Below are positions 10,799 through 20,920 of a stretch of 64,000 bases of DNA, piece by piece (within the stretch, counting starts at the first letter, position 1; every line of letters starts with the position of its first letter). The stretch is from Bordetella sp. LUAb4 (GTDB lineage Bacteria; Pseudomonadota; Gammaproteobacteria; Burkholderiales; Burkholderiaceae_B), in NCBI RefSeq assembly GCF_021325795.1, contig NZ_JAHPZX010000001.1, forward strand, positions 1,488,001-1,552,000. Reading direction: 5' to 3'. The notes under the pieces are model-generated. The model saw only the letters and a list, made by a program, of their open reading frames with translations, did not search any database and was not told where the DNA came from. A program made the position numbers and the translations under genes.

Positions 10799-10826
10799 GG
10801 CGCAAGCGCGGGCAGACGCGACGGGC

Positions 10827-11903
10827 TCAGCCGCGCAGCAGGGGCAGCAACGTATCCCCCTGGCGCTTGATCTCCTGCAGATAAGGCGTATCCGACAGGA
10901 TGAAGTGGCGGATGCCCAGCGCCTGGTATTTGCGCAAGGAACTGGCCACTTCCTGCGCGGAACCCACCAGCCAGGTCGTGCCCGCGCCACCGCCGCCGTA
11001 GCGTCCCGGCGCGGTGTAGAGATTGTCGTCCAGCACATCGCCGCGCGCCTGCAGATCCAGCAGGCGCTTCTGCCCTTCGGCTACGAACGTACGGCCATGA
11101 TCGTTCCAGCCGGCGCCTTGGCTGGCGGCCATCTTGGCCACCTTGGCCTCGGCGTCGGCCCAGGCCTGGGCGGAAGTCTCGCGCACGACGGTGGTGATGC
11201 GCAGGCCGAACTCCAGGGGCGCATGCGCGCGGTCCAGATCACGGGTCAGTGCCTTGAGGCGTTCGATACGCGCCTGCACATCGGCCAAGGGCTCGCCCCA
11301 GAACAGCTGCACGTCGGCCTCCGTGGCCGCCACGCGTTCGGCCGCCGGCGAGGCCCCGCCGAAATACAGCCTGGGGTGAGGACGATCCGCACGCGCCTGG
11401 ATGCGCGGCACCACGGTGGAATCAGTGACCTGGAAGTGTTCGCCCTTGTAGGTGACGTTCTCCTCGGTCCACAGCTTGCGCACCAATTGCATGAACTCGC
11501 GAGTACGCGCGTAGCGGTGCGCCTGGTCGCCTTCGCTGTCGCCATACGCGGCCAGCTTGTCCTGCCCGGACACGATGTTGATGCGCAGGCGGCCATTGCT
11601 CAAGTGATCCAGCGTCGCCGCCGCGGAAGCGAACTGCGCTGGCTGCCAATAGCCCGGACGGATGGCGATCAGGGGGTTGAAGCGCTCGGTGCGGGCCGCC
11701 AGCGCGGTGCCGACGGTGAACGTGTCAGGGCGGCCCCAGCCGGTGCCGATCAAGGCCCCCTGCCAACCATGCGCCTCCAGCGCCTTGGCGTGGCTGGTCA
11801 GCGTGTCCAGGCTGTTGTGGTCGACGACGGGCTCGTCGCCGCGATGGCCGGCATACACCTGGTTGGGGATGTACCAAAGAAACTCGGGATTCGTGCTGCT
11901 CAT
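10827..11903 (-). CDS. LLM-class flavin-dependent monooxygenase, SsuD-like alkanesulfonate monooxygenase
   Basis: Predicted FMNH2-dependent monooxygenase of the bacterial luciferase-like family that would desulfonate alkanesulfonates to sulfite and aldehyde. The SsuD-type core includes WYIPNQ near the start, GWGRPD, FNPLIAIRPGYW, the barrel segment NIVSGQD, LYFGGASPAAE and the C-terminal LVGSAQEVA. The ATG at 11903 (MSSTNPEF) has AAGG upstream and is preferred to a start 27 bases further out. No SsuE reductase or ABC transporter genes are adjacent, so the true substrate is uncertain. It is convergent with hemB. Confidence 0.82.
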   Translation of the reverse strand: MSSTNPEFLWYIPNQVYAGHRGDEPVVDHNSLDTLTSHAKALEAHGWQGALIGTGWGRPDTFTVGTALAARTERFNPLIAIRPGYWQPAQFASAAATLDHLSNGRLRINIVSGQDKLAAYGDSEGDQAHRYARTREFMQLVRKLWTEENVTYKGEHFQVTDSTVVPRIQARADRPHPRLYFGGASPAAERVAATEADVQLFWGEPLADVQARIERLKALTRDLDRAHAPLEFGLRITTVVRETSAQAWADAEAKVAKMAASQGAGWNDHGRTFVAEGQKRLLDLQARGDVLDDNLYTAPGRYGGGGAGTTWLVGSAQEVASSLRKYQALGIRHFILSDTPYLQEIKRQGDTLLPLLRG

Positions 11904-12086
11904 GCGGTGCCTTGCAGTCTTGTGTGGCATCCGGCAATCCGGACGGATGCAAAAGCATGCCCGATCACGCGCGCGCGGTCGAAGAACAATCCCGCAGGTC
12001 TTTATTTCCGCAAGCTATTAAACGCCACCGTCCCAGCACTTGGACTTCTCAAGCCCACAGCCATGGAGGCCCGGCCAGGGGGCCGA

Positions 12087-14318
12087 TCACCGCGCCGCGA
12101 CGGCGTCCAGTGAACGGCCGAAGCGGGTGGCATCCTGGAAGCCGATCACCCGGGCTTGGGGCAATTCCCTGCCTTGGGCATCGAAGAACATGATGCCCGG
12201 CGGGCCAAACAGCTTGAAGCGTTTGAGCAGCGCACGGTCGTCGGTATTGTTGGCCGTCACATCGGCACGCAGCAGAAGCATGCCGTTCATGCGAGCCGCC
12301 ACGGCGGGATCGGTGAAGGTGAACTTCTCCATCTCGCGGCAGGACACGCACCAGTCCGCGTAGAAATCGAGCATCACGGGACGGTTGGTGGCCGCGACCC
12401 GGCGCTCCAGTTCAGCCAGGGTGCGGATGCGTTCGAAAACCGGTTCAGAGGCCCCTGCAGCGCCGCCTGGCGCGCCGTTGGCAGCGAGGCCTGCCCCAGC
12501 CCCTGTCCCGGCGCCGCGCGCCGCCAGATGGGCCAGAGGCTGCAACACGTCGCGAGCGCCGCTGGCGGCGCCGACCAGCTGCGCCACCGCCACCAGGGCC
12601 AGCAGCAGGCCCAGGCCCTTGCCGAACATGCGCCCGGCACCCGCGTTCGGCCCGATGGCTTCGAAGGCCCGCAGCATGACGGCGCCGACGATGGCCAGGA
12701 AGGCCCAGCCCACCATCTGCACGGCGACCGGCACGATGGGCACCACCATCCACCAGGCGGTGGCCAGCAGCAGCACGCCGAAGAAGCGCTTGACGCCGTC
12801 CATCCAGGCGCCGGCCTTGGGCAGGAGCGTCCCCGCGGAGGCGCCGACGATGAGCAGCGGCACGCCCATGCCCCAGGCCAAGGCGAACAAAGCCGAGCCA
12901 CCCAGCACCACGTCGCCGGTCTGCGAGATGTACAGCAAGGCGCCCGCCAGCGGCGCCGCCACACAAGGGCCGACGATCAGGGCGGAGATGGCCCCCATCA
13001 GCACGGCACCGGTGGCGCGGCCGCCCGGAATCCGGCTGGCGCGGTCGCTCATGCGAGCCTGTACGGAGGCCGGCATCTGGAAGGTGTAGACGTCGAACAT
13101 CGGCAGCGCCAGCAAGGCCAGCAGCAGTGCGAACAGCGTCAGCACCCACGGGGTTTGCAGCCACGCGGCCAGGCCGGCACCACTGAGGCCGGCGGCCACA
13201 CCCAGGACGGTGTAGACCACGGACATGCCCAGCACGTAGGCGGCGGCCAGGCCCAGGCCGGTCCAGCGCGACGGCGGGGTGGCCGATCGACCGATGACGA
13301 TGGTCGACAGGATGGGAATCATGGGCAGCACGCAGGGCGTCAGCGAGAGCAGCAGGCCCAGCAACAGGAAGGCACCGGCCGTCTTCAACCATCCCATGCC
13401 GGCGATGGCGCTGGCCAGGCCGATGTCGTCGCTGCCCGCCAGCGCGGAGAAACCGGCGTCGGTGGCCCCAGACCCGGCCAACGCCGGCCCCTTGCCGGCC
13501 GCGCCGGGCGGCGTATCGATTTGCGGTGCCTGCGCCAGGCCGGATGGCCTGGCCAGCCCGGGCCGCGCTGTATCCGGGGCCACGCTGACACCAGGTGCGG
13601 CTTCAGCCAGCTGACCCGCGCCAGCGGCACCAGCACTGTCGCCCCCGGGAAAGCCGCTGGAATAGCCCCACACCGGCGGTCCCGCCACCTGGTAGCCGCC
13701 GTTGATCGGCCGCAACTTGATGCGGTTTTCCATCGGCGGATAGCAGATGCCCGCTTCGGCACAGCCTTGCCCCACGACCACCAGGGTCACATCGCCCGGC
13801 TGCCCGCCGGCGGGATGAACTGGAATGTCGATGCTGAGCGGCTGGTGGTAGACCTCCATGTTCTTGTCGAAGGTCGGATCGTATTTCACGTCACCCGCGG
13901 GCAAGCGGGCCTGGCCCAGCGTGGCGCCGCCTTGCGGATCGAGCGTGAAACCGAAGCGCTCGCGGTACATGTAATAGCCCTTGGGCACCTTGAACTCGAC
14001 CCGCACGGTATTCGGATCGGCCATGGCCGCGCTGGCGGGGAACGCCTTTTCGGGCGGCAGGAAGTCATCCTCGGCCCGGCTGGCGCTCGGCCACGCCAGT
14101 ACCGTCAGCAGACACAGGAAAGCGAACAACCATCCCGTCCACGTCCGACGTGATGGTAATCGGGCATTCGTCAGGACGCTGCCCACCGATGAAGGCACAG
14201 CAGACCGGGGGACCGCGTTTGTCCGGATGTCATCCATCGTGAAGGTAGATGGCGCCAGCATCGCCACACCGTCTTCCCACGTAGGCATCGCCACCGCCGC
14301 TGCTGACTTACCGCGCAT
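12087..14318 (-). CDS. dsbD: Thiol:disulfide interchange protein DsbD
   Basis: Inner-membrane reductant conduit that passes electrons from cytosolic thioredoxin to periplasmic partners such as DsbC and cytochrome c thiols. Three modules are visible. The periplasmic N-terminal domain contains GCAEAGICYPPMENRI (active Cys pair). The membrane domain has cysteines in SLTPCVLPMIP and IVGPCVAAPLAG. The C-terminal thioredoxin-like domain has WCVSC (Cys657, Cys660). The hydrophobic signal lies near residues 60-80, after an unusually long N-terminus. The ATG at 14318 nevertheless has a good AAGGAAG upstream. It lies 17 bp after cutA, a pairing common in proteobacteria. Confidence 0.94.
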   Translation of the reverse strand: MRGKSAAAVAMPTWEDGVAMLAPSTFTMDDIRTNAVPRSAVPSSVGSVLTNARLPSRRTWTGWLFAFLCLLTVLAWPSASRAEDDFLPPEKAFPASAAMADPNTVRVEFKVPKGYYMYRERFGFTLDPQGGATLGQARLPAGDVKYDPTFDKNMEVYHQPLSIDIPVHPAGGQPGDVTLVVVGQGCAEAGICYPPMENRIKLRPINGGYQVAGPPVWGYSSGFPGGDSAGAAGAGQLAEAAPGVSVAPDTARPGLARPSGLAQAPQIDTPPGAAGKGPALAGSGATDAGFSALAGSDDIGLASAIAGMGWLKTAGAFLLLGLLLSLTPCVLPMIPILSTIVIGRSATPPSRWTGLGLAAAYVLGMSVVYTVLGVAAGLSGAGLAAWLQTPWVLTLFALLLALLALPMFDVYTFQMPASVQARMSDRASRIPGGRATGAVLMGAISALIVGPCVAAPLAGALLYISQTGDVVLGGSALFALAWGMGVPLLIVGASAGTLLPKAGAWMDGVKRFFGVLLLATAWWMVVPIVPVAVQMVGWAFLAIVGAVMLRAFEAIGPNAGAGRMFGKGLGLLLALVAVAQLVGAASGARDVLQPLAHLAARGAGTGAGAGLAANGAPGGAAGASEPVFERIRTLAELERRVAATNRPVMLDFYADWCVSCREMEKFTFTDPAVAARMNGMLLLRADVTANNTDDRALLKRFKLFGPPGIMFFDAQGRELPQARVIGFQDATRFGRSLDAVAAR

Positions 14319-14335
14319 CGATTACTTCCTTGTTC

Positions 14336-14680
14336 TCAAGCCGCCGGCGGGGTGCCGGACGTCTGCTCCCGCACCCAATTCAGGTACGCGGGGGCGCCAC
14401 CGATGGCAGGTACCGCGACCACTTCAGGCACTTCATAGGGATGCTGACGGGTGATGGACTCGACCAGCGCGTCGAGCTTGCCCGCCGTGGTCTTGAAACA
14501 CATCGGCACCTCTTCGGCGCCTTCGACGACGCCCTGCCAGGTATAGATGGACAGCATCGGCGCGCCGAGGTTCACGCAGGCCGCCAAGCCATCTTCCACC
14601 ACGATGTGGGCAATGCGCTTGGCCAGCAGCAGGTCGGGCGCGCTGCTGAACACCATCACGATATCGTCTTGCTGCGACAT
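14336..14680 (-). CDS. cutA: Divalent-cation tolerance protein CutA
   Basis: Small trimeric PII-like cytosolic protein historically linked to copper tolerance. The 114-residue protein starts MSQQDDIVMV at 14680. Family landmarks are the PDLLLAKRIA helix, AACVNLGAPMLSIYTWQG (including the conserved metal-site Cys and YxW), the E..E..M.FKTT segment, and HPYEVPEVVAVPA. Upstream in-frame sequence to 14869 overlaps the rplQ terminator and is not coding. It is the first gene of a cutA-dsbD operon. Confidence 0.93.
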   Translation of the reverse strand: MSQQDDIVMVFSSAPDLLLAKRIAHIVVEDGLAACVNLGAPMLSIYTWQGVVEGAEEVPMCFKTTAGKLDALVESITRQHPYEVPEVVAVPAIGGAPAYLNWVREQTSGTPPAA

Positions 14681-14772
14681 GTCAGTCTCCCAAGGCACGC
14701 AGGCAGCACCTGCACGCTGGGATTTTATCCCGCGACGGGAGGCTTCCCCATCGAACACCCCAGCCCATAAAA

Positions 14773-14801
14773 CAAAAGGCGAACCCGAAGGTTCGCCTTT
14801 C
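14773..14801 (-). terminator. Intrinsic terminator of the alpha operon after rplQ
   Basis: A perfect hairpin, AAAGGCGAACC-ttcg-GGTTCGCCTTT on the minus strand with a UUCG-type loop, continues as TTTTGTTTT. It lies 19 bp after the rplQ stop and about 90 bp before cutA. Confidence 0.9.
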
Positions 14802-14819
14802 GTCCCTGAAGCCTGCTGA

Positions 14820-15215
14820 TTACTCAGCGGACTTGTCGGCTTCGGTTTCCGTAACTTCCGGACGGTCAACCAGCTCCATGAAAGCCATGGGCGCGTTGTC
14901 GCCTTGACGGAAACCCATCTTCAACACACGGGTGTAGCCGCCGTTGCGGGCAGCATAACGGGGGCCGATTTCAGCGAACAGCTTGACCACGGCATCGCGA
15001 TCGCGCAGACGGGCAAAAGCCAGACGCTTGTTCGCGAGGGTGGGGTTCTTGCCCAGCGTGATCAGGGGTTCGACGATGCGGCGCAATTCTTTCGCCTTCG
15101 GCAGCGTGGTCTTGATCGCTTCGTGGGTGAGCAGCGAAACGGCCATGTTGCGGAACATGGCAAGACGGTGACTGCTGGTGCGGTTGAGCTTACGCAAGCC
15201 ATTACCGTGACGCAT
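14820..15215 (-). CDS. rplQ: 50S ribosomal protein L17
   Basis: Large-subunit protein near the exit tunnel. The 131-residue protein begins [12 protein letters not shown] and contains the family segments [14 protein letters not shown] and [21 protein letters not shown]. The acidic C-terminal tail after ELVDRPE is a common lineage variation. It is the last gene of the alpha cluster, directly before a strong terminator. It is separated from rpoA by a 146-bp gap holding an inverted repeat. Confidence 0.98.
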   Translation of the reverse strand: MRHGNGLRKLNRTSSHRLAMFRNMAVSLLTHEAIKTTLPKAKELRRIVEPLITLGKNPTLANKRLAFARLRDRDAVVKLFAEIGPRYAARNGGYTRVLKMGFRQGDNAPMAFMELVDRPEVTETEADKSAE

Positions 15216-15315
15216 GATGATTTCCTTTGAATCTAAAAGACGGCGTTTCCGCCATCGGGTTATCCGGCTCTTCTATCGACCCGAGAATTCAGGCCGCGGT
15301 CCGGTGGAATCGATT

Positions 15316-15341
15316 GCGGCCACCACCCATGCGGTGGCCGC
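15316..15341. repeat. 9-bp perfect inverted repeat between rpoA and rplQ
   Basis: Arms GCGGCCACC and GGTGGCCGC are separated by 8 bases. On the minus strand it is not followed by a T-run, so it is unlikely to be an intrinsic terminator. A transcript-stabilising or RNase-processing hairpin between the two reading frames is more likely. Confidence 0.5.
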
Positions 15342-15361
15342 GTAAAACCAACAAAAGACGA

Positions 15362-16348
15362 TCAGGGGCGCTCGAGGCCCAGGGGCGGCCAGTTTTCCAG
15401 CTTCATGCCCAGGGTCAGGCCACGCGCGGCCAGCACTTCCTTGATTTCGTTGAGCGACTTGCGACCCAGGTTCGGGGTCTTCAGCAGCTCGTTTTCGGTA
15501 CGCTGGATCAGGTCGCCGATGTAGTAGATGTTTTCGGCCTTCAGGCAGTTGGCCGAACGCACCGTCAGTTCCAGATCGTCGACCGGACGCAGCAGCACCG
15601 GGTCGATCTGCGGCGCGCCACGCACCGGCGCTTCGTACGAATCACCAGCGCCTTCCAGGGCGGCGAAGACCGAGATCTGGTCCATCAGGATGCGAGCCGA
15701 TTGGCGCACCGCTTCCTCGGGCGAGATCACGCCGTTGGTTTCGATGTCCAGCACCAGCTTGTCCAGGTCGGTACGCTGTTCCACACGGGCGCTTTCGACA
15801 GCGTAGCTGACGCGGCGGACCGGGCTGAACGAAGCGTCCAGAATGATGCGGCCGATGGTGTGGGTGCGGTCTTCCGACAGCGCGCGCACGTTACCGGGCA
15901 CATAACCACGGCCCTTCTCGACCTTGATCTGCATTTCCAGCTTGCCGGCTTCCGTCAGATTGCAGATGACGTGGCCGGGATTGACGATCTCGACGTCGTG
16001 CGGCAGCTCGATGTCGCTGGCCAGCACCGTACCGGCGCCGGTCTTGCGCAGCACCAGGGTGACTTCGTCGCGATTGTGCAGCTTGAAGACCACGCCCTTG
16101 AGGTTCAGCAGGATGTCGACGACATCTTCGCGCACACCCGGGATGGTCGAATATTCGTGCACCACACCGGTCATCTGCACTTCGGTCGGCGCGTAGCCGG
16201 TCATCGAAGACAGCAGAATGCGGCGCAGGGCGTTGCCCAGCGTGTGGCCGTAACCGCGCTCGAACGGCTCCATGACGATCTTGGCGTGATGGGTGCCGAC
16301 CGGTTCGACTTCAATGGAACGCGGCTTCAGAAAACCTTGAGTGGACAT
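15362..16348 (-). CDS. rpoA: RNA polymerase alpha subunit
   Basis: The 328-residue alpha subunit. The N-terminal dimerisation domain ([19 protein letters not shown] near residue 20, then LRRILLSSM) joins by a linker to a C-terminal DNA- and activator-binding domain. The latter contains [18 protein letters not shown] and the helix [16 protein letters not shown]. All are canonical for proteobacteria. The ATG at 16348 has AAGGAAC upstream. A strong terminator-like hairpin stands between it and rpsD. Confidence 0.98.
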   Translation of the reverse strand: MSTQGFLKPRSIEVEPVGTHHAKIVMEPFERGYGHTLGNALRRILLSSMTGYAPTEVQMTGVVHEYSTIPGVREDVVDILLNLKGVVFKLHNRDEVTLVLRKTGAGTVLASDIELPHDVEIVNPGHVICNLTEAGKLEMQIKVEKGRGYVPGNVRALSEDRTHTIGRIILDASFSPVRRVSYAVESARVEQRTDLDKLVLDIETNGVISPEEAVRQSARILMDQISVFAALEGAGDSYEAPVRGAPQIDPVLLRPVDDLELTVRSANCLKAENIYYIGDLIQRTENELLKTPNLGRKSLNEIKEVLAARGLTLGMKLENWPPLGLERP

Positions 16349-16409
16349 GTACTGAGTTCCTTTTCAATACCCTCGGCTCGTTACACCGATAAGGCTGATG
16401 GAAGTAGAT

Positions 16410-16464
16410 AAAAAAAACGGCACAAACCCGCCACGCCTTTTGACAAGCGTTGCGGGTCTCGTGC
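16410..16464 (-). terminator. Terminator-like hairpin between rpsD and rpoA
   Basis: On the minus strand the arm GCACGAGACCCGCAACGC pairs with GCGTGGCGGGTTTGTGC: about 16 base pairs including G-U pairs, with one bulge and one mismatch. CCG and eight T residues follow. Structure and T-tract match an intrinsic terminator inside what is usually a continuous alpha operon. It may act as a partial terminator or attenuator setting rpoA-rplQ output. Confidence 0.7.
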
Positions 16465-16553
16465 GGGTACTGCGGAAGTATAGCGCCCCGGGCAGCGTCG
16501 CCGCGCCCGGCGTCTCGACCGCGGCAGCCGAAGATCGGCCGCCACCGTCCGAA

Positions 16554-17177
16554 TTAACGCGAATACAGTTCCACGACCATGGATTCGTTGATGTCGCGAG
16601 CGACGTCAGCGCGATCCGGGGCCTGCTTGAAGACACCGCTCAGCTTGGTGGTGTCGACTTCAACCCACTGGGGGATGCCGATGCTGGTGGCCAGATCGAG
16701 CGATTCCTTGATACGGCCTTGCTTCTTGGCCTTCTCGCGAATCGAGATCACGTCACCGCCCTTGACCTGGATCGAGGCGATGTCAGCGGTGTGGCCGTTC
16801 AGCTCGATGGCACGGTGGCTCACCAGCTGGCGCGCTTCAGCGCGGGTCGAGCCGAAGCCCATACGGTACACAACGTTGTCCAGACGCGATTCCAGCAGCT
16901 GGATCAGCTTCTCGCCGGTGTTGCCACGCAGACGGTCGGCTTCGGTGAAGTACTTGCGGAACTGCTTTTCCAGCACGCCGTACATACGCTTCAGCTTCTG
17001 CTTTTCACGCAGCTGCAGACCGTAGTCAGACGTACGGGCACCCGAAGTGCGGCCATGCTGACCGGGCTTGGAATCCAGTTTGCACTTGGAATCCAGCGAA
17101 CGGCGGGCGCTCTTCAGGAACAGATCGGTACCCTCGCGACGCGAGAGCTTGCACTTGGGTCCAATGTAACGGGCCAT
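16554..17177 (-). CDS. rpsD: 30S ribosomal protein S4
   Basis: Primary 16S rRNA-binding protein. The 207-residue protein begins [23 protein letters not shown] and has PGQHG, the long helix segment [19 protein letters not shown] and the S4 RNA-binding domain [27 protein letters not shown]. In other proteobacteria S4 is the translational repressor of the alpha operon. It lies 9 bp from rpsK. Confidence 0.98.
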   Translation of the reverse strand: MARYIGPKCKLSRREGTDLFLKSARRSLDSKCKLDSKPGQHGRTSGARTSDYGLQLREKQKLKRMYGVLEKQFRKYFTEADRLRGNTGEKLIQLLESRLDNVVYRMGFGSTRAEARQLVSHRAIELNGHTADIASIQVKGGDVISIREKAKKQGRIKESLDLATSIGIPQWVEVDTTKLSGVFKQAPDRADVARDINESMVVELYSR

Positions 17178-17186
17178 GTGATTTCC

Positions 17187-17588
17187 TTAGATACGACGAC
17201 GCTTGGGCGGACGGCAGCCGTTATGCGGGACGGGCGTGATATCAGCGATGCTCGAGATCTTGATACCCAGCGCGTTCAGCGCACGGACAGACGACTCACG
17301 GCCGGGGCCGGGTCCCTTGATGCGCACTTCCAAGGTCTTGATGCCATATTCCAGCGCCACGCGACCGGCCGTTTCGGCAGCCACCTGGGCTGCGAACGGA
17401 GTCGACTTGCGCGAGCCCTTGAAACCTGCGCCACCCGAGGTCGCCCAGGACAAAGCATTGCCCTGACGGTCGGTGATGGTGATGATGGTGTTGTTGAAGG
17501 ACGCGTGGACGTGCGCAATGCCGTCCGATACGTTCTTCTTGACCTTTTTGCGCACGCGCGAAGCGCCGCTGGTGGAAGCTTTCGCCAT
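17187..17588 (-). CDS. rpsK: 30S ribosomal protein S11
   Basis: Platform protein of the small subunit that helps shape the mRNA exit. The 133-residue protein has a basic N-terminal extension, then [38 protein letters not shown] and the C-terminal signature [16 protein letters not shown]. It lies between rpsM and rpsD, the standard alpha-operon order. Confidence 0.98.
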   Translation of the reverse strand: MAKASTSGASRVRKKVKKNVSDGIAHVHASFNNTIITITDRQGNALSWATSGGAGFKGSRKSTPFAAQVAAETAGRVALEYGIKTLEVRIKGPGPGRESSVRALNALGIKISSIADITPVPHNGCRPPKRRRI

Positions 17589-17603
17589 AATCCAGTTCCT
17601 CGA

Positions 17604-17969
17604 TTATTTCTTCAGGGACGCAGCAGCACGACGCGGGCCCTTACGGGTGCGTGCGTTGGTGCGCGTGCGCTGGCCGCGTACGGGCAGACCGCGCTTGTGA
17701 CGCATGCCACGATAGGTTCCCAGATCGATCAGACGCTTGATCGACAGTTGAACTTCGCGACGCAGATCACCTTCGACCGTGAATACACCAACGTGCTCGC
17801 GAATGCGTTCGAGCTCGGCGTCGGTGAGATCCTTGACCTTTTTGGTAACGGGCACATTAGCAGCTTCGCAAATCTTGCGGGCGCGCGTACGACCGATGCC
17901 AAAAATGGCGGTCAGGCCGATCTCGGCGTGCTGATGCGGCGGAATGTTGATGCCAGCAATACGGGCCAT
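17604..17969 (-). CDS. rpsM: 30S ribosomal protein S13
   Basis: Head protein of the small subunit forming bridges to the 50S. The 121-residue protein begins [22 protein letters not shown] and contains GIGRTRA, the helix-two-turn-helix, and the C-terminal basic tail [22 protein letters not shown]. It is the first ribosomal gene after rpmJ in the alpha section. Confidence 0.98.
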   Translation of the reverse strand: MARIAGINIPPHQHAEIGLTAIFGIGRTRARKICEAANVPVTKKVKDLTDAELERIREHVGVFTVEGDLRREVQLSIKRLIDLGTYRGMRHKRGLPVRGQRTRTNARTRKGPRRAAASLKK

Positions 17970-18009
17970 GACTGTTCCTTAATGAATCTTTTGCGTTGGG
18001 CTAAAAAGC

Positions 18010-18123
18010 TCAGCCTTGACGCTGCTTGTGCCGCGGATCGGTGCAGATGACACGCACCACGCCGTGACGTTTGATAATTTTGCAGTTGCGGCAGATCCGC
18101 TTAACCGATGCCAATACTTTCAT
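18010..18123 (-). CDS. rpmJ: 50S ribosomal protein L36
   Basis: A 37-residue protein whose start ATG is the complement of CAT at 18121-18123. It begins [17 protein letters not shown] and ends PRHKQRQG. It retains the zinc-ribbon ligands Cys11, Cys14, Cys27 and His32, so it is the zinc-binding (C+) paralogue. It lies between infA and rpsM as in most betaproteobacteria. Confidence 0.96.
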   Translation of the reverse strand: MKVLASVKRICRNCKIIKRHGVVRVICTDPRHKQRQG

Positions 18124-18156
18124 GGGTTACTCCCTGTTATTCCGTAAACCACCCGC

Positions 18157-18375
18157 TTATTTCGAGCGGAACACGATCCTGGCTTTTGACAGGTCATAGG
18201 GCGTGAGCTCCACTGTGACCTTGTCGCCCGGCAGGATCCGGATGTAGTGCATACGCATCTTGCCCGAAATGTGGCCCAGGACAACGTGGCCATTTTCAAG
18301 CTTGACGCGGAACATTGCGTTGGGGAGGTTCTCTATGACCTCGCCCTGCATCTGTATGACGTCGTCCTTAGCCAT
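18157..18375 (-). CDS. infA: Translation initiation factor IF-1
   Basis: The 72-residue OB-fold factor binds the 30S A site during initiation. It begins [13 protein letters not shown] and contains [23 protein letters not shown] and [12 protein letters not shown]. Placement between secY and rpmJ is the arrangement of betaproteobacteria and Gram-positives. In E. coli infA is elsewhere. Confidence 0.97.
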   Translation of the reverse strand: MAKDDVIQMQGEVIENLPNAMFRVKLENGHVVLGHISGKMRMHYIRILPGDKVTVELTPYDLSKARIVFRSK

Positions 18376-18383
18376 CTTCTTTG

Positions 18384-19715
18384 CTAACGCATCGGCAGAT
18401 TCGAATTCGAGCCCTTGAAGTTAGCCTTCTTGAGCAATGAGTCGTACTGGTGGGACATCATGTAGGCCTGGACCTGAGCCATGAAGTCCATCGTCACGAC
18501 GACGATAATCAACAACGAAGTACCACCGAAGTAGAACGGCACGTTCCAGCGCATGACCAGGAACTCGGGGAACAGGCAGACCAGGGTGATATACAGCGCA
18601 CCAGCCAGGGTCAAGCGCATCAAGATCTTGTCGATATAACGCGCGGTCTGTTCACCGGGACGGATGCCCGGGACGAAAGCACCACTCTTCTTCAGGTTGT
18701 CCGCCGTTTCGCGGCTGTTGAACACCAGAGCCGTATAGAAAAAGCAGAAGAAAATGATAGCGGCGGAATACAGCGTAATGTAGAGCGGTTGGCGCGGCGA
18801 CAACGCAGCAGCCAAATCACCCAACCAACGCATCTTCTCGCTGCTCGAAAACCAGCTGGTAATCGTGGCCGGGAACAGGATGATCGACGAGGCGAAGATG
18901 GGCGGAATCACACCGGCCATATTCAGCTTCAACGGCAGATGCGAGCTCTGGCCGCCGTAGATCTTGTTGCCCACCTGACGCTTGGCATAGTTGACGGTGA
19001 TCTTGCGCTGTCCGCGTTCCACGAACACCACGAAGGCCGTCACTGCAACCACCAACGCCACGATGAACAGGGCCGAAACCACCGACATCGAGTTCGTCCG
19101 CACCAGGTCCAGCAAGCCGGCCAGCGCGCTCGGCAACCCCGCCACGATCCCCGAGAAGATCAGGATGGAGATACCGTTGCCCAGGCCACGCTCGGTGATC
19201 TGTTCGCCCAGCCACATGATGAACATGGTGCCGGTCAACAACGTCACGACCGTGGTGAATCGGAACAACATGCCAGGATCCGTCACCAGACCCGGTTGCG
19301 ATTCCAGTGCCACCGAGATACCCACTGCCTGCACCAGCGCCAGCACGACCGTGCCGTAGCGGGTGTATTGGGTAATCTTGCGACGACCGGCTTCGCCTTC
19401 CTTTTTCAATGCCTCGAGCGACGGGACCACCACCGACATCAACTGCATGATGATCGATGCCGAGATGTACGGCATGATCCCCAGCGCGAAGACCGAGAAG
19501 CGGGACAGCGCACCGCCCGAGAACATATTGAACAGGCCCAGAATCCCGCCTTGGTTCTGACGGAACAAGTCCGCCAGCGCGTCCGGGTTGATACCCGGAA
19601 CCGGGATGTGCGTACCCAGGCGGTACACCACCAAGGCGAGCACCAGGAAGACGAAACGACGCTTCAGATCGCCGTAACGAGATCCGGTCTTGCCCAGTGC
19701 CTGCGCGTTAGCCAC
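18384..19715 (-). CDS. secY: Protein translocase subunit SecY
   Basis: Channel-forming subunit of the SecYEG translocon. The 443-residue, ten-helix membrane protein begins [20 protein letters not shown]. Landmarks are [14 protein letters not shown] in the plug and first-loop region, [26 protein letters not shown], and the conserved cytosolic loops with [13 protein letters not shown] and [11 protein letters not shown]. SecE is encoded at 55293-55673 in this window. It lies 8 bp upstream of infA. Confidence 0.98.
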   Translation of the reverse strand: MANAQALGKTGSRYGDLKRRFVFLVLALVVYRLGTHIPVPGINPDALADLFRQNQGGILGLFNMFSGGALSRFSVFALGIMPYISASIIMQLMSVVVPSLEALKKEGEAGRRKITQYTRYGTVVLALVQAVGISVALESQPGLVTDPGMLFRFTTVVTLLTGTMFIMWLGEQITERGLGNGISILIFSGIVAGLPSALAGLLDLVRTNSMSVVSALFIVALVVAVTAFVVFVERGQRKITVNYAKRQVGNKIYGGQSSHLPLKLNMAGVIPPIFASSIILFPATITSWFSSSEKMRWLGDLAAALSPRQPLYITLYSAAIIFFCFFYTALVFNSRETADNLKKSGAFVPGIRPGEQTARYIDKILMRLTLAGALYITLVCLFPEFLVMRWNVPFYFGGTSLLIIVVVTMDFMAQVQAYMMSHQYDSLLKKANFKGSNSNLPMR

Positions 19716-19735
19716 TCTTCACCTCATCCAGTCAA

Positions 19736-20185
19736 TCAAGCAGCGATCGAGCCGCCCGCGGCCTCGATGGCGGCGCGAGCGCCGGCCGTCGCGGTAATGC
19801 CTTTGAGCACAACCTTGCGCGAGAGTTCGCCGGACTTGATGACCTTGGCGTAACGAACCTGTTGGCCAACCACACCGGCCTGCTTCAGCACTTGCACGTC
19901 GATTTCGTCAACGGGCACGGCTTGCAGTTCCGACAGGCGGACTTCAGCGTACAGGTGCTGACCCAGGGGCGTGAAACCACGCTTGGGCAGACGACGCTGC
20001 AGCGGCATTTGACCGCCTTCGAAGCCGACCTTGTGGAAGCCACCCGAGCGGGACTTCTGACCCTTGTGACCGCGACCAGCGGTCTTGCCCAGGCCGGAGC
20101 CGATGCCGCGGCCGACACGGCGCTTGGCATGCTTGGAGCCTTCGGCGGGCTTGAGCGTATTCAGTTGGAGTTGAGTATCCGACAT
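19736..20185 (-). CDS. rplO: 50S ribosomal protein L15
   Basis: Assembly-organising protein of the large subunit. The 149-residue protein begins [18 protein letters not shown] and carries the glycine/arginine-rich N-terminal extension around [21 protein letters not shown]. Standard position between rpmD and secY. Confidence 0.97.
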   Translation of the reverse strand: MSDTQLQLNTLKPAEGSKHAKRRVGRGIGSGLGKTAGRGHKGQKSRSGGFHKVGFEGGQMPLQRRLPKRGFTPLGQHLYAEVRLSELQAVPVDEIDVQVLKQAGVVGQQVRYAKVIKSGELSRKVVLKGITATAGARAAIEAAGGSIAA

Positions 20186-20194
20186 CTCGATTCC

Positions 20195-20380
20195 TTAGAC
20201 TTCCGACACAGTGACGAGATAATCCACTTTACGGATCATGCCGCGCACTTCGGGCGTATCTTTCAGGACCTTGGTGCTGTTGATACGGCGCAGGCCGAGG
20301 CCGCGCACCGTATCACGGTGATCCTGCTTGGTGCCGATAGTGGAGCGCACCAGCGTAACTTTGATCTGCTTGTCAGCCAT
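20195..20380 (-). CDS. rpmD: 50S ribosomal protein L30
   Basis: A 61-residue large-subunit protein, [21 protein letters not shown], with the family motif [10 protein letters not shown] followed by VRGMIRKV. It lies between rpsE and rplO; gaps are 3 and 9 bp. Confidence 0.97.
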   Translation of the reverse strand: MADKQIKVTLVRSTIGTKQDHRDTVRGLGLRRINSTKVLKDTPEVRGMIRKVDYLVTVSEV

Positions 20381-20383
20381 GAT

Positions 20384-20905
20384 TTACCCCAGGATCTCTT
20401 CGACGGTCTTGCCACGCTTGGCGGCAACTTCCGACGGGGTCATGGAGGCGCGCAGGCCATTGAGCGTAGCGCGAACCATGTTGTAGGGATTGCTCGAACC
20501 GAGGCTCTTCGCAACCACGTTACGGATACCCATCACTTCGAAGATAGCGCGCATCGGGCCGCCGGCGATAACGCCGGTACCTTCGGGCGCCGGCGAGATC
20601 AGCACCTTGGAGGCGCCGTGCTGGCCAACTACCGTGTGAAACAGCGTACCGTTCTTCAGGGCAACCTTGAACAGACCACGACGCGCCTGTTCCATCGCCT
20701 TCTGGACCGAGACCGGCACTTCACGCGCCTTGCCCTTGCCCATGCCGATGCGACCATCGCCGTCGCCAACCACCGTCAGAGCAGCGAAGGACATGGTACG
20801 ACCACCCTTCACCACCTTGCTGACGCGGTTGACCGCAATCATCTTCTCGCGCAGACCGTCGTCGTTTTCCTTCTCGACCGGGCCCTTGCCTTGTGCTTTA
20901 GCCAT
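20384..20905 (-). CDS. rpsE: 30S ribosomal protein S5
   Basis: Fidelity protein of the small subunit. The 173-residue protein has the double-stranded RNA-binding-like N-domain ([38 protein letters not shown]) and C-domain segments [15 protein letters not shown] and [15 protein letters not shown]. The loop around VVKGGR, where spectinomycin-resistance changes occur in other bacteria, looks wild type. Confidence 0.98.
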   Translation of the reverse strand: MAKAQGKGPVEKENDDGLREKMIAVNRVSKVVKGGRTMSFAALTVVGDGDGRIGMGKGKAREVPVSVQKAMEQARRGLFKVALKNGTLFHTVVGQHGASKVLISPAPEGTGVIAGGPMRAIFEVMGIRNVVAKSLGSSNPYNMVRATLNGLRASMTPSEVAAKRGKTVEEILG

Positions 20906-20920
20906 TTGACTGATCCTCGC

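Noticed and set aside
12087-14318. Later DsbD start near the signal peptide
   Set aside because: A start closer to the hydrophobic segment would look more usual, but the ATG at 14318 has AAGGAAG at suitable spacing and follows cutA by 17 bp, so it was kept.
15216-15361. Inverted repeat between rpoA and rplQ as an intrinsic terminator
   Set aside because: The stem is strong but there is no T-run after it on the transcribed strand. The real terminator is after rplQ.
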